Of a stretch of 64,000 bases of DNA, positions 49,298 through 59,581 are shown piece by piece. Positions within the stretch are counted from its first letter, which is position 1. Each line of letters begins with the position of its first letter. Below the pieces are notes generated by a model. That model was not told the DNA's origin, made no database searches, and was given only the letters and a program-made list of their open reading frames with translations. This DNA is from Thiothrix unzii (GTDB lineage: Bacteria; Pseudomonadota; Gammaproteobacteria; Thiotrichales; Thiotrichaceae), in assembly GCF_017901175.1 (NCBI RefSeq), contig NZ_CP072793.1, positions 1,364,001-1,428,000 of the forward strand, given 5' to 3'. A program made the position numbers and the translations under genes.

Positions 49298-49816
49298 ATC
49301 GCTCTCGAAAAAGAACACCGCATCAATGACGATATTAACGTTCCGAAAGTTCGTCTGATTGATATGGATGGGGAAAACCGGGGTGTTGTTTCCCTGCGTG
49401 AAGCCCTGGAAATGGCTTACGATGCTGAACTGGAGTTGGTGGAAATCGTCCCGACGGCGAAGCCACCGGTTTGTCGCATCATGGATTACGGTAAATTCCG
49501 TTTTGATGAAAGCAAGAAAGCTGCTTTAGCCCGTAAAAACCAGAAACAGGTTCAGGTTAAGGAAATCAAAATGCGTCCGGCGACGGATGAAGGGGATTAC
49601 CAGATCAAACTGCGTAAGCTCAAAGAGTTTTTGGAAGAGGGCGATAAGGTTAAAGTCACTTTGCGCTTTAAAGGTCGTGAGATGGCGCATAAAGAATTGG
49701 GTATGGAAGTACTCAAGCGCGTCGAAAAAGACTTGGTGGAAGACGCTGTTGTAGAACAGTTCCCACGCCTAGAAGGTCGCCAAATGGTCATGATGATGGG
49801 GCCGAAAAAGAAATAG
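49298..49816 (+). CDS. infC: Translation initiation factor IF-3 with ATC start codon
   Basis: This is a 172-residue IF-3, which binds the 30S subunit and checks initiator tRNA and start codon choice. The reading begins [20 protein letters not shown], and the N-domain then the linker and C-domain ([20 protein letters not shown]) match the family. No ATG, GTG or TTG is suitably placed, since the first ATG (49364) would delete the N-domain start. ATC at 49298 has GAGGA 8 bases upstream. A rare AUU/AUC start is the known basis of IF-3 self-regulation. ATT at 49289 is too close to the ribosome site. Confidence 0.93.
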   Translation: MALEKEHRINDDINVPKVRLIDMDGENRGVVSLREALEMAYDAELELVEIVPTAKPPVCRIMDYGKFRFDESKKAALARKNQKQVQVKEIKMRPATDEGDYQIKLRKLKEFLEEGDKVKVTLRFKGREMAHKELGMEVLKRVEKDLVEDAVVEQFPRLEGRQMVMMMGPKKK

Positions 49817-49834
49817 GGAGCAATCCCTAAACAC

Positions 49835-49874
49835 CATCCTGTTAAGGCAAGGCACTCTTGCAGGATGTTTTATT
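49835..49874 (+). terminator. Hairpin with T-tract between infC and rpmI
   Basis: CATCCTG and CAGGATG pair around a 19-base loop, followed by TTTTATT. It stands in the 82-base gap before rpmI, where L20 autoregulation acts in E. coli. It may be a partial terminator or part of the leader that ribosomal protein L20 binds. Confidence 0.55.
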
Positions 49875-49898
49875 CTACCTTACGAAAAGGAGACCAAG

Positions 49899-50099
49899 AT
49901 GCCTAAGATGAAGACCAACCGTGGAGCGGCCAAACGCTTCAAGAAGACGGGTAGTGGCTTGTTTAAACGCAAGCAGTCACACCTGCGTCACATTCTGACC
50001 AAGAAGTCCACTAAGCGTAAACGTCATCTGCGCTCAGGCGACAACTATGTTGTTGCTGCGGATCACGCCAGCATTCAAAAACTGCTGCCTTACGCATAA
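49899..50099 (+). CDS. rpmI: 50S ribosomal protein L35
   Basis: This is a 66-residue, very basic ribosomal protein. The start [20 protein letters not shown] and the middle [19 protein letters not shown] match L35. AAAGGAGA lies 8 bases before the ATG. It is cotranscribed with rplT 15 bases downstream and is likely under L20 feedback. Confidence 0.97.
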   Translation: MPKMKTNRGAAKRFKKTGSGLFKRKQSHLRHILTKKSTKRKRHLRSGDNYVVAADHASIQKLLPYA

Positions 50100-50114
50100 C
50101 TGGAGGACTAAAAC

Positions 50115-50474
50115 ATGGCAAGAGTTAAACGTGGTGTAACGGCACGCGCCCGTCACAAAAAAGTCCTGAAACTGGCAAAAGGTCACTACGGTGCCCGTAG
50201 CCGTGTCTATCGGGTTGCACATCAGTCTGTTATCAAAGCAGGTCAATATGCATTCCGTGACCGCCGTCAGAAAAAACGCCAATTCCGCGCTTTGTGGATT
50301 GTGCGTATTAACGCTGGTGCGCGTCAGTTCGGTCTGTCTTACAGCCGCATGATGAATGGCCTGAAAAAAGCTGAAATTGCGCTTGACCGCAAAGTTTTGG
50401 CTGATTTGGCGGTTCACGACATCGCGGCGTTTGGTGCAGTAGCGGAAAAGGCAAAAGCTGCCTTAGCTGCTTAA
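50115..50474 (+). CDS. rplT: 50S ribosomal protein L20
   Basis: This 119-residue rRNA-binding protein, needed early in 50S assembly, also represses the rpmI-rplT messenger in E. coli. The start [20 protein letters not shown] and [20 protein letters not shown] are characteristic. TGGAGG precedes the ATG. A palindromic repeat and a strong terminator follow before pheS. Confidence 0.97.
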   Translation: MARVKRGVTARARHKKVLKLAKGHYGARSRVYRVAHQSVIKAGQYAFRDRRQKKRQFRALWIVRINAGARQFGLSYSRMMNGLKKAEIALDRKVLADLAVHDIAAFGAVAEKAKAALAA

Positions 50475-50481
50475 AGACCCC

Positions 50482-50529
50482 CATCCCAACCCTTCCCCCG
50501 CAGGGGGTGAAGGGCGTAAGAGAGGGATG
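50482..50529. repeat. Long imperfect palindrome (dispersed-repeat type) between rplT and pheS
   Basis: An outer stem CATCCC/GGGATG encloses an inner stem CCCTTCCCCC/GGGGGTGAAGGG with a GCA loop and one bulge. This C-rich then G-rich shape recalls the CCCTCACCC...GGGTGAGGG palindromes scattered between genes in gammaproteobacteria. It could stabilise the 3' end of the rplT messenger. Confidence 0.55.
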
Positions 50530-50530
50530 A

Positions 50531-51628
<1,098 letters not shown>

Positions 51629-51641
51629 ACGGAGTAACCTT

Positions 51642-54029
51642 ATGAAAGTCAGTGAAAAATGGCTGCGTGAGTGGATTGATACTCCGCTAACGTTGGACGT
51701 GATTGCCGATAAGCTCACTATGTCGGGTTGCGAAGTGGAAGCACGTGACCCGGTGGCGACTGCTTTTAGTGGCATTGTCGTTGGGCATGTTGTCGAACGT
51801 GAAAAGCACCCGGATGCCGATAAGTTAAGCGTTTGCAAAGTGGATAACGGGCAAGGCGAAGTGCTGCAAATCGTGTGCGGTGCAAGCAATGTGCGTGCCG
51901 GTTTGAAAGTGCCGTTGGCGTTAGTCGGTGCAGTGCTGCCATTACCCGATGGCAAAGACCTGAAAATTAAGAAAGGCAAGCTGCGCGGCGTTGAGTCGTT
52001 CGGGATGTTGTGTTCTTCCACCGAACTGGGGATGTCGGATAAGTCCGATGGTTTGCTGGAGTTGCCTGATGACGCACCGGTCGGCATGGATATTCGTGAT
52101 TACCTGCAACTCAATGATGAAGTGATTGAGCTGGCGATTACTGCAAATCGCGGCGATTGCATGAGCATGATCGGGGTAGCGCGTGAAGTGGGGCTATTGT
52201 TGGATGCGCCCATGACTCCGCCGGTTATCGAGCCAGCATTAGTAAAGCACGCGGATACCTTTCCGGTCGTTATTGAAGCAACCGATGCTTGCCCGCGTTA
52301 CGTGGGGCGCGTCATTCGGGGCGTGAATCCGCAAGCGGCGACACCATTGTGGATGCAGGAAAAATTGCGTCGTGCTGGGGTGCGTAGCATTTCTGCATTG
52401 GTGGATGTGACTAATTACGTGTTGCTCGAATTAGGGCAGCCGATGCACGCTTTCGATCTTGCAACATTGCAAGACGGTATTTGTGTGCGTTATGCGCGTG
52501 ATGGCGAAACCTTGACCTTGTTGGATGGGCAAACTGCTACTTTGCGTAGTGATACTTTGGTCATTGCTGACGCGCACCAGCCCGTGGCAATGGCAGGCAT
52601 TATGGGTGGTGAACCGACTTCGGTAACGGATACAACCCGCGATTTATTCTTGGAAAGTGCGCATTTCCGCCCGGCGAAAATCATGGGTAAGGCGCGTAGT
52701 TACGCTTTGCAAACGGATTCATCGGCACGTTTTGAGCGCGGTGTTGATCCTGCCATGCCAGTGCAAGCAATGGAGCGAGCTACCCAATTGATCATTGCTA
52801 TTTGCGGTGGTGAAGTGGGTGCACTGGTGGAAACTTGCGCTGATGCCAGCGTTTTAGAGCGCAATAGTATTAACTTGCGTCCAGAACGTATTCGGCGGGT
52901 GTTGGGTGTGACTATGCCCGATACAACCGTGGAAGGTGTGTTGGCGCGGTTGCATTGTGACGTGGTGAAAACGGCTACAGGTTGGCAAGTACAAGCTCCG
53001 TTAGCGCGTTTCGATTTGACGATTGAAGAAGATTTGATCGAAGAATTGGCGCGAGTGGGTGGTTACGACGCGATTCCGGCGCAGTTGCGTCCGCGTGCGC
53101 CATGCATTACCCAGCCTAGTGAGTCATCTGTTCGTCAGTCCAGTTTGCGCCAGACTTTGGTGGAGCGTGGTTATCAGGAAGCGGTTACGTTCAGTTTCGT
53201 TGATCCGAAAATGGAAGAAACCCTCGCGCCTGGGCAAACAGCATTGGCATTGGCGAATCCGATTTCTGCGGATTTAGCGGTGATGCGCAGCACCTTGTGG
53301 TCGGGATTGCTGCGGGCAGTGGCTTACAATCTCAACCGTCAACAAAACCGGGTGCGTTTGTTTGAAATGGGGCCTGCGTTTTACCAAGATGATGCAGGTA
53401 AAACCCAACAAAAAACCCACTTGGCAGGGGTCATTACGGGTAATTTGTACCCAGAGCAGTGGGCGCAACTGAACCGTCCGGTGGATTTTTACGACTTAAA
53501 GGGCGATGTCGAAGCTCTATTAGAGCAGGCGACAGGTACGCAGTTTCATGTTGCTCCTGTTGCGCATCCGGCCTTGCATCCGGGACAATCCGCACAATTA
53601 ATGACGGATCAGGCGGTTGTGGGTTGGTTGGGCATGGTTCACCCACGTATTGAAGAGCAATTGGGTTTGTCGCAGCCTGTTTATGTGTTTGAGTTGGATG
53701 CGGCTGCATTGCAGCAACGCCAATTGCCGAAGTATCAGCCGGTCTCGAAATTCCCGGCGATTCGGCGTGATTTAGCCTTGCTGGTTAATCGCGATGTGCT
53801 GTCAATAGTTTTAGAAAATGCAGTGAAAAAAGCTGCTACGCCACAATTAATGTCCTATCATTTATTTGATGTTTATGTGGGGAAAGGCATCGCTGATGAT
53901 CAGAAAAGTGTGGCTTTAAGCTTGATTTTCCAAGACTTATCGCGCACGCTCGAAGATATGGAAATCAATCGGATGGTGGATGCTGTGGTCGCGTCGCTTC
54001 GGGATGAAGCGGGTGCGGTATTACGTTAA
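51642..54029 (+). CDS. pheT: Phenylalanyl-tRNA synthetase beta subunit
   Basis: This 795-residue subunit binds tRNA-Phe and edits mischarged tyrosine. The order of domains is standard: N-terminal tRNA-binding domain (about 40-150), B3/B4 editing domain ([20 protein letters not shown]), B5, class II-like core, and C-terminal ferredoxin-fold anticodon-binding domain ([17 protein letters not shown] to the end). A CGGAGT site precedes the ATG. It lies between pheS and ihfA, as in enterobacteria. Confidence 0.97.
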   Translation: MKVSEKWLREWIDTPLTLDVIADKLTMSGCEVEARDPVATAFSGIVVGHVVEREKHPDADKLSVCKVDNGQGEVLQIVCGASNVRAGLKVPLALVGAVLPLPDGKDLKIKKGKLRGVESFGMLCSSTELGMSDKSDGLLELPDDAPVGMDIRDYLQLNDEVIELAITANRGDCMSMIGVAREVGLLLDAPMTPPVIEPALVKHADTFPVVIEATDACPRYVGRVIRGVNPQAATPLWMQEKLRRAGVRSISALVDVTNYVLLELGQPMHAFDLATLQDGICVRYARDGETLTLLDGQTATLRSDTLVIADAHQPVAMAGIMGGEPTSVTDTTRDLFLESAHFRPAKIMGKARSYALQTDSSARFERGVDPAMPVQAMERATQLIIAICGGEVGALVETCADASVLERNSINLRPERIRRVLGVTMPDTTVEGVLARLHCDVVKTATGWQVQAPLARFDLTIEEDLIEELARVGGYDAIPAQLRPRAPCITQPSESSVRQSSLRQTLVERGYQEAVTFSFVDPKMEETLAPGQTALALANPISADLAVMRSTLWSGLLRAVAYNLNRQQNRVRLFEMGPAFYQDDAGKTQQKTHLAGVITGNLYPEQWAQLNRPVDFYDLKGDVEALLEQATGTQFHVAPVAHPALHPGQSAQLMTDQAVVGWLGMVHPRIEEQLGLSQPVYVFELDAAALQQRQLPKYQPVSKFPAIRRDLALLVNRDVLSIVLENAVKKAATPQLMSYHLFDVYVGKGIADDQKSVALSLIFQDLSRTLEDMEINRMVDAVVASLRDEAGAVLR

Positions 54030-54049
54030 AAACAGGGAGAAAGTGCAAA

Positions 54050-54361
54050 ATGGCAATAACTTTGACCAAAGCCGATATGGTCGAGCATTTATTTGAAGAA
54101 CTGGGTTTAAACAAACGTGAAGCCAAAGATTTGGTGGAAATGTTTTTTGAAGAAGTGCGTGACGCGCTGGAAACAGGCAGGAATGTAAAGCTGTCTGGGT
54201 TTGGCAATTTCATGCTGCGCGACAAAACGCAGCGTCCGGGACGTAACCCTAAAACGGGTGAAGAAATTCCGGTAACGGCACGTCGCGTAGTGACCTTCCG
54301 TCCGGGGCAAAAGCTCAAACAACGGGTAGAGGAATATGCAGGAAGCGGTAACGCCGAATAG
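54050..54361 (+). CDS. ihfA: Integration host factor alpha subunit
   Basis: This 103-residue DNA-bending protein works as a dimer with IhfB. Typical features are [40 protein letters not shown] (the DNA-wrapping arm with its proline tip) and [30 protein letters not shown] lies before the ATG. It sits directly after pheT and overlaps the MerR gene by 26 bases, the conserved gammaproteobacterial order. Confidence 0.96.
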   Translation: MAITLTKADMVEHLFEELGLNKREAKDLVEMFFEEVRDALETGRNVKLSGFGNFMLRDKTQRPGRNPKTGEEIPVTARRVVTFRPGQKLKQRVEEYAGSGNAE

Positions 54362-54719
54362 CCAATTGCCCCCGATTCCGGGCAAACGCTACTTCACTAT
54401 TGGTGAGGTTAGCGATTTGTGCGGGGTAAAAACGCATGTATTGCGTTATTGGGAGCAAGAGTTTCCTTCCCTCAAGCCGATGAAGCGGCGGGGCAATCGT
54501 CGTTACTACCAACGTGACGACGTATTATTGATTCGCCACATTCGCGGCTTGCTGTATGAGCAGGGCTATACCATTAGCGGTGCGCGGCAGAAATTGCAAG
54601 ATGACGCGCATACGCCGCCACCGGTGGAATTACCGTTGGAACCGATTATGGTGAATGGCTATGATGTCGCACCCATGGTGTTGGAGCTGGAGCGCATTCT
54701 TTATGTCCTTAAGCACTGA
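54336..54719 (+). CDS. MerR family transcriptional regulator
   Basis: This 127-residue regulator has a MerR-type winged helix: [40 protein letters not shown] and [21 protein letters not shown] short helical tail follows, without the cysteines of metal sensors. This is the small MerR protein regularly found after ihfA in gammaproteobacteria; its targets are not known to me. The first ATG overlaps ihfA by 26 bases. Confidence 0.9.
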   Translation: MQEAVTPNSQLPPIPGKRYFTIGEVSDLCGVKTHVLRYWEQEFPSLKPMKRRGNRRYYQRDDVLLIRHIRGLLYEQGYTISGARQKLQDDAHTPPPVELPLEPIMVNGYDVAPMVLELERILYVLKH

Positions 54720-54770
54720 TTTTGGCTTGAGGATGTGCGTTAATTGGGGTAAGCTCTCTCCCCTTCAAGT

Positions 54771-54847
54771 CGGGGCGTAGCGCAGCCTGGTAGCGCACCA
54801 CACTGGGGGTGTGGGGGTCGTAGGTTCAAATCCTATCGTCCCGACCA
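54771..54847 (+). tRNA. tRNA-Pro (GGG)
   Basis: This is a 77-base cloverleaf. The acceptor CGGGGCG pairs with CGTCCCG (one G-T), the anticodon stem CCACA/TGTGG encloses loop CTGGGGG with anticodon GGG, the T arm has TTCAAAT, and the terminal ACCA is encoded. It reads CCC and CCU codons. Its 3' end is 6 bases from the convergent recG stop. Confidence 0.96.
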
Positions 54848-54853
54848 ATTTTC

Positions 54854-56938
54854 TCAACTCTGGAAAAACCGCGTCGCGGTATCTTCTCCCACCCGTTGCA
54901 ACCACCTTTCAGTCAATGCCTCCAAGCGTTCCGGGTAATTCGCCACAATGTCACGCGCAGCCGTCTGCACCGCAGGCAGCCAATGCTGATCGCGTACTAA
55001 ACTCGCAATTTTTAAGCGTACATCCCCAGTTTGACGTGTGCCAAGCACTTCGCCAGAGCCACGCAGTTCCAAATCAATATCCGCAATCACGAAACCATCG
55101 GTGGTAGTACGCATCGCATCAAGGCGTTTCCGTGCGGTTTTACCCAACGGTGCTTGGTAAAGCAGTACACAACTGCTGGCGACTTTGCCGCGCCCAACCC
55201 GTCCGCGTAACTGGTGTAATTGTGCCAAACCCATGCGTTCTGCGTTTTCAATGACCATTAAGGAAGCGTTGGGAACATCTACCCCGACTTCAATTACCGT
55301 CGTTGCCACCAGTAATTGCAATGCGCCTTGCTTGAATTCGCGCATAATGCGTTCTTTTTCGCTGCCATGTAAACGCCCGTGTACCAAGCCAACCTGAATG
55401 TGGGGCAGGCGTTCGCGCAACAATTCAGCGGTTTTTTCTGCCGCCTCGCACTGCAACACTTCCGATTCTTCGATTAATGTGCATACCCAGTAAACTTGCC
55501 GACCTTCGCGGCTGGCAGCGGCAATCCGTTCAATGACTTCATCGCGACGTTCGTTGCTCAATGCTACGGTAGTAATCGGGGTGCGCCCAGGTGGTAATTC
55601 ATCAATCACCGAGTAATCCATGTCGCCGTAAGCGGTCATTGCCAGCGTGCGCGGAATCGGGGTGGCAGTCATGACCAGTTGATGCGGGTAATGTTCGCCT
55701 TGCTTTCCTTTTTCGCGCAGGGCAAAGCGTTGATGCACCCCGAAACGGTGTTGTTCGTCGATAATAATCAAGCCCAGTTGCAGAAATTCCACGCTATTTT
55801 GAAACAGCGCGTGCGTACCGACCGCAATATGACCAATGCCAAGCAGTAGGTTTTCAACTTTGCGGCGGCGTTGACGCGCGGTTTGTCCGCCGCTAATGAA
55901 GACGGTTTCCACACCTAAAGGCTCTAACCAACGTTGCAAATTTTGGTAATGTTGTTCAGCCAGTAATTCGGTCGGAGCCATGAGCGCGACTTGAAAGCCA
56001 TTGGCAATGGCGTGCAGGGCGGCTGCCACGGCTACTAACGTTTTACCTGAACCAACATCGCCCTGTACTAAACGATTCATCGGTATTGGTTGCTGTAAAT
56101 CGTGGGTAATTTCACTGATAACGCGGGTTTGTGCTGCGGTTGGGGCGAACGGCAAAGCGTGGCGTAATGCTTGCCAAAAGTGATTTTCTTCCAGCATTGC
56201 CGGAGCTTGCACTTGCTGAATCGCGAGGCGTGCTTGCTGTACACCCAGTTGATGCGCCAGCAATTCCTCAAAAATCAGCCGGGTACTGATGCCGCCTAAT
56301 CTGCCGTTATCTAATTTACCACCCTGAGGATTGTGTAATAGCTGTAAGCATTCACGCAATGCCGGAAATTGGTGTTGCCGCAACGCACTGGGGGGTAATA
56401 ACTCCGGTAATTCATCCGCGTGTTCCAGCGCGAGGGTGATTAAACGTCGCAAGGTGCGTTGCTGCAACCCTTCCGTGCTGGGGTAGGTGGGTGTCAGGGT
56501 GTTTTCCAGCGGTGGTGGATCGTTAGTGTTTAATAATTGATATTCGGGGTGTGCCATTTCCAGCTTGAAACCCGCTTGGCGCACTTCCCCAAAACAGCGT
56601 ATCCGTACTCCTTTGGCAAGGCTGTATTTTTGTGCGGTGCTGAAATGAAAAAAGCGTAAGGTTAACAGCCCCGTACCGTCGTGAATGTGACACAACAGCA
56701 TGGTTCGCCCACGATTAATCACTTCGGTAGCTTCGATTTCACCTTCGACTAATACCTCTTGTTCGGGGCGTAAACTGGCAATCGAGTAAATTCGGGTACG
56801 GTCTTGATAGCGCAGTGGCAGGTGAAATAATAAATCAGCCACCCGCACAATACCGAGTTTGCCCAGCTTCTCTGAAAGAGCCGTACCGACCCCGCGCAGT
56901 TGACTGACTGGCTCATGTAACACTGTATTTGCCAACAC
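54854..56938 (-). CDS. recG: ATP-dependent DNA helicase RecG
   Basis: This 694-residue branch-migration helicase remodels stalled forks and Holliday junctions. The N-terminal wedge/OB domain (about 1-250) is followed by helicase motifs: LVQGDVGSGKTLVAVAAAL (Walker A), IIDEQHRFGVHQR (DEQH box), TATPIPRTLA, then ATTVIEVGVDVPNASLM and HQLRGRVGRGKVASSC. The length and order match E. coli RecG. It is divergent from gyrA, with 60 bases between. Confidence 0.97.
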   Translation of the reverse strand: MLANTVLHEPVSQLRGVGTALSEKLGKLGIVRVADLLFHLPLRYQDRTRIYSIASLRPEQEVLVEGEIEATEVINRGRTMLLCHIHDGTGLLTLRFFHFSTAQKYSLAKGVRIRCFGEVRQAGFKLEMAHPEYQLLNTNDPPPLENTLTPTYPSTEGLQQRTLRRLITLALEHADELPELLPPSALRQHQFPALRECLQLLHNPQGGKLDNGRLGGISTRLIFEELLAHQLGVQQARLAIQQVQAPAMLEENHFWQALRHALPFAPTAAQTRVISEITHDLQQPIPMNRLVQGDVGSGKTLVAVAAALHAIANGFQVALMAPTELLAEQHYQNLQRWLEPLGVETVFISGGQTARQRRRKVENLLLGIGHIAVGTHALFQNSVEFLQLGLIIIDEQHRFGVHQRFALREKGKQGEHYPHQLVMTATPIPRTLAMTAYGDMDYSVIDELPPGRTPITTVALSNERRDEVIERIAAASREGRQVYWVCTLIEESEVLQCEAAEKTAELLRERLPHIQVGLVHGRLHGSEKERIMREFKQGALQLLVATTVIEVGVDVPNASLMVIENAERMGLAQLHQLRGRVGRGKVASSCVLLYQAPLGKTARKRLDAMRTTTDGFVIADIDLELRGSGEVLGTRQTGDVRLKIASLVRDQHWLPAVQTAARDIVANYPERLEALTERWLQRVGEDTATRFFQS

Positions 56939-56954
56939 ACATCCTCATGTTTTC

Positions 56955-56963
56955 TGATATAAT
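56955..56963 (+). promoter_or_regulatory. Extended -10 promoter of gyrA
   Basis: TGATATAAT matches the extended -10 (TGnTATAAT) 35 bases before the gyrA ATG. No good -35 hexamer stands at 17 bases, which is usual for extended -10 promoters. Confidence 0.65.
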
Positions 56964-56998
56964 CCCGCGTTTCATCGTTTAAGTGATCGAACAAGAAT

Positions 56999-59581
56999 AT
57001 GGCCACATTTGCCAAGGAAATTATCCCCGTAAACCTCGAAGATGAAATGCGCCAGTCCTATTTGGACTATGCCATGAGCGTCATCGTCGGACGTGCATTA
57101 CCGGATGTCCGTGACGGGTTAAAGCCAGTTCACCGCCGCGTCTTGTTCGCCATGAGCGAGTTGGGCAATGAATGGAACAAACCTTACAAAAAATCCGCTC
57201 GCGTCGTCGGTGACGTAATCGGTAAATACCACCCTCACGGCGATACCGCAGTTTATGACACGATGGTGCGGATGGCACAACCGTTTTCATTGCGTTACAT
57301 GCTGGTGGACGGGCAGGGTAACTTTGGTTCCGTGGACGGCGACTCACCCGCCGCGATGCGTTATACCGAAGTGCGTATGTCTAAACTCGCGCACGAGTTG
57401 CAAATGGACATCGACAAAGAAACTGTCGATTTCGTCCCCAACTACGATGGCAACGAAAAAGAACCCAGCGTTTTCCCCACGCGCTTGCCCAACCTGCTGA
57501 TCAACGGTTCATCCGGTATCGCGGTCGGGATGGCGACGAATATTCCGCCACATAATTTGACCGAAACGGTTAATGCCTGCCTCGCGTTATTGAGCAATCC
57601 AGAGTTAACCATCAGTGATTTGATGGAATACCTGCCGGGGCCTGATTTCCCCACAGCGGGGATTATCAACGGCGCACGCGGGATTCGGGATGCGTATCAC
57701 ACCGGTAAAGGGCGCATTTACGTGCGGGCGCGGGCAACCGTTGAAGTGGATGAGCGCACCAGTCGCGAAACCATTATTGTCCATGAATTGCCGTATCAGG
57801 TGAATAAAGCCCGGTTGCTGGAAAAAATCGCCGAATTGGTCAAAGAGAAAAAGCTCGAAGGCATCTCCGAATTGCGCGACGAATCCGACAAAGACGGGAT
57901 GCGCATGGTGATTGAACTCAAGCGCGGCGAATCTGGCGATGTGGTGTTAAACAACCTCTACAAGCAAACCCAGATGCAGAGCGTGTTCGGCATTAATATG
58001 GTGGCGTTGCTTGACGGACAGCCACGCTTGCTGAACCTCAAAGATGTGTTGGAAGCTTTCCTGCGTCACCGTCGTGAAATCGTTACCCGTCGCACCATTT
58101 TTGAAGTGCGTAAAGCACGTGAACGTGCCCATATCCTCGAAGGTTTGGCTGTCGCGCTGTCTAACATTGACGACATTATTACCCTGATTAAATCCGCGCC
58201 CAGCCCTGCCGATGCCAAATTGGGTTTGGTAGCACGCGCTTGGGATGCAGGCATTGTCAGCGATATGTTGAGCCGTTCCGGTGCGGATACCTGCCGCCCT
58301 GACGATTTACCGGAACAGTACGGTTTGCGCCCTGATGGCTATTGGCTGTCTGAAGTGCAAGCCCAAGCGATTTTGGATTTGCGCTTGCACCGTTTGACGG
58401 GGTTGGAAAAAGACAAAATCATTGCCGAATACCGCGAATTGCTGGAAAAGATTGCCGATTTGCTAGAAATCCTCGGTAATCCTGATCGCTTGCTGCAAGT
58501 GATCCGTGATGAATTGCTGCTGGTACGTGATACCTACGGTGATGCACGCCGCACCGAAATCAACGTGGTTGGTGAAGACCTGTGCATGGAAGACCTGATT
58601 GCTGACGAAGAAGTCATGGTCACGTTCTCGCACGCCGGTTACGCCAAAGCGCAAACGCTCGACACTTACCGTGCGCAAAAACGCGGCGGACGTGGTAAAG
58701 CAGCGACGGCGATGAAAGACGAAGATTTCATCGAAAAGCTCTTCGTTGCCAGTATGCACGATACCTTGCTGTGCTTCTCCAGCCGTGGGCGCATGTATTG
58801 GCTAAAAGTTTATCAGTTGCCAATGGGCGGACGCGGTGCTCGCGGCAAGCCAATGGTTAATTTGCTGCCACTGGAAGAAGGCGAACGCATCAATGCAGTG
58901 CTGCCGATTCGCGAATACGCCGAAGACAAATACATCTTCATGGCAACCTCCGAAGGTACGGTCAAGAAAACCCCGCTGACTGATTTCTCGCGCCCACGTA
59001 CTGCGGGGATTATCGCGGTCGATTTGCGTGACGGCGATAAGCTGGTCGACGTGGCTGTGACCAACGGTGATAGCGAAGTCATGTTGTTCAGCACCTCCGG
59101 GAAAGCGATTCGCTTCCACGAATCCGATGTGCGGGCAATGGGGCGTACTGCGGCAGGTGTGCGCGGCATTCGCATGGACGAGGGGCAGGAAGTCAACGCA
59201 CTGATCATTTTGGGCGAAGGCGAACTGCTGATTGCCACCGAAAACGGTTACGGCAAACGTACCCGTGCAGAAGAATTCTCGCAGCAAGGGCGTGGTGGGC
59301 AAGGTGTGATTGCGATTCAAACCTCTGACCGCAACGGTAATGCGGTGGGTGCGGTACAAGTGCGCGAAGATTGCCAGATCATGCTCATCACCGACGGCGG
59401 AACCTTGGTGCGCACCCCAGTTGCTGACGTTTCCATCGTTGGGCGCAATACGCAGGGTGTTACCCTGATTCGCCTCAATGACGGGGAAAAGTTAGTGCAA
59501 ATTGCGCCGATTTTGACCGATGTTGCTGATGAAAATGCTGATGTCATTGAAGATGATGCTGATGTAGGTGGATCTGAATAA
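56999..59581 (+). CDS. gyrA: DNA gyrase subunit A
   Basis: This is the 860-residue breakage-reunion subunit of DNA gyrase. The catalytic tyrosine is Tyr122 ([10 protein letters not shown]). The helix-turn-helix segment [20 protein letters not shown] has Thr83 and Asp87; Thr at 83 is the natural residue in several gammaproteobacteria. The C-terminal beta-pinwheel starts with the GyrA box QKRGGRGK, which marks a gyrase rather than topoisomerase IV. The C terminus is acidic. The next gene begins at the base after the stop. Confidence 0.98.
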   Translation: MATFAKEIIPVNLEDEMRQSYLDYAMSVIVGRALPDVRDGLKPVHRRVLFAMSELGNEWNKPYKKSARVVGDVIGKYHPHGDTAVYDTMVRMAQPFSLRYMLVDGQGNFGSVDGDSPAAMRYTEVRMSKLAHELQMDIDKETVDFVPNYDGNEKEPSVFPTRLPNLLINGSSGIAVGMATNIPPHNLTETVNACLALLSNPELTISDLMEYLPGPDFPTAGIINGARGIRDAYHTGKGRIYVRARATVEVDERTSRETIIVHELPYQVNKARLLEKIAELVKEKKLEGISELRDESDKDGMRMVIELKRGESGDVVLNNLYKQTQMQSVFGINMVALLDGQPRLLNLKDVLEAFLRHRREIVTRRTIFEVRKARERAHILEGLAVALSNIDDIITLIKSAPSPADAKLGLVARAWDAGIVSDMLSRSGADTCRPDDLPEQYGLRPDGYWLSEVQAQAILDLRLHRLTGLEKDKIIAEYRELLEKIADLLEILGNPDRLLQVIRDELLLVRDTYGDARRTEINVVGEDLCMEDLIADEEVMVTFSHAGYAKAQTLDTYRAQKRGGRGKAATAMKDEDFIEKLFVASMHDTLLCFSSRGRMYWLKVYQLPMGGRGARGKPMVNLLPLEEGERINAVLPIREYAEDKYIFMATSEGTVKKTPLTDFSRPRTAGIIAVDLRDGDKLVDVAVTNGDSEVMLFSTSGKAIRFHESDVRAMGRTAAGVRGIRMDEGQEVNALIILGEGELLIATENGYGKRTRAEEFSQQGRGGQGVIAIQTSDRNGNAVGAVQVREDCQIMLITDGGTLVRTPVADVSIVGRNTQGVTLIRLNDGEKLVQIAPILTDVADENADVIEDDADVGGSE

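Noticed and set aside
57000..59360. Minus-strand frames opposite gyrA, one of 185 residues
   Set aside because: They are complements of a highly conserved gene and have no motifs.
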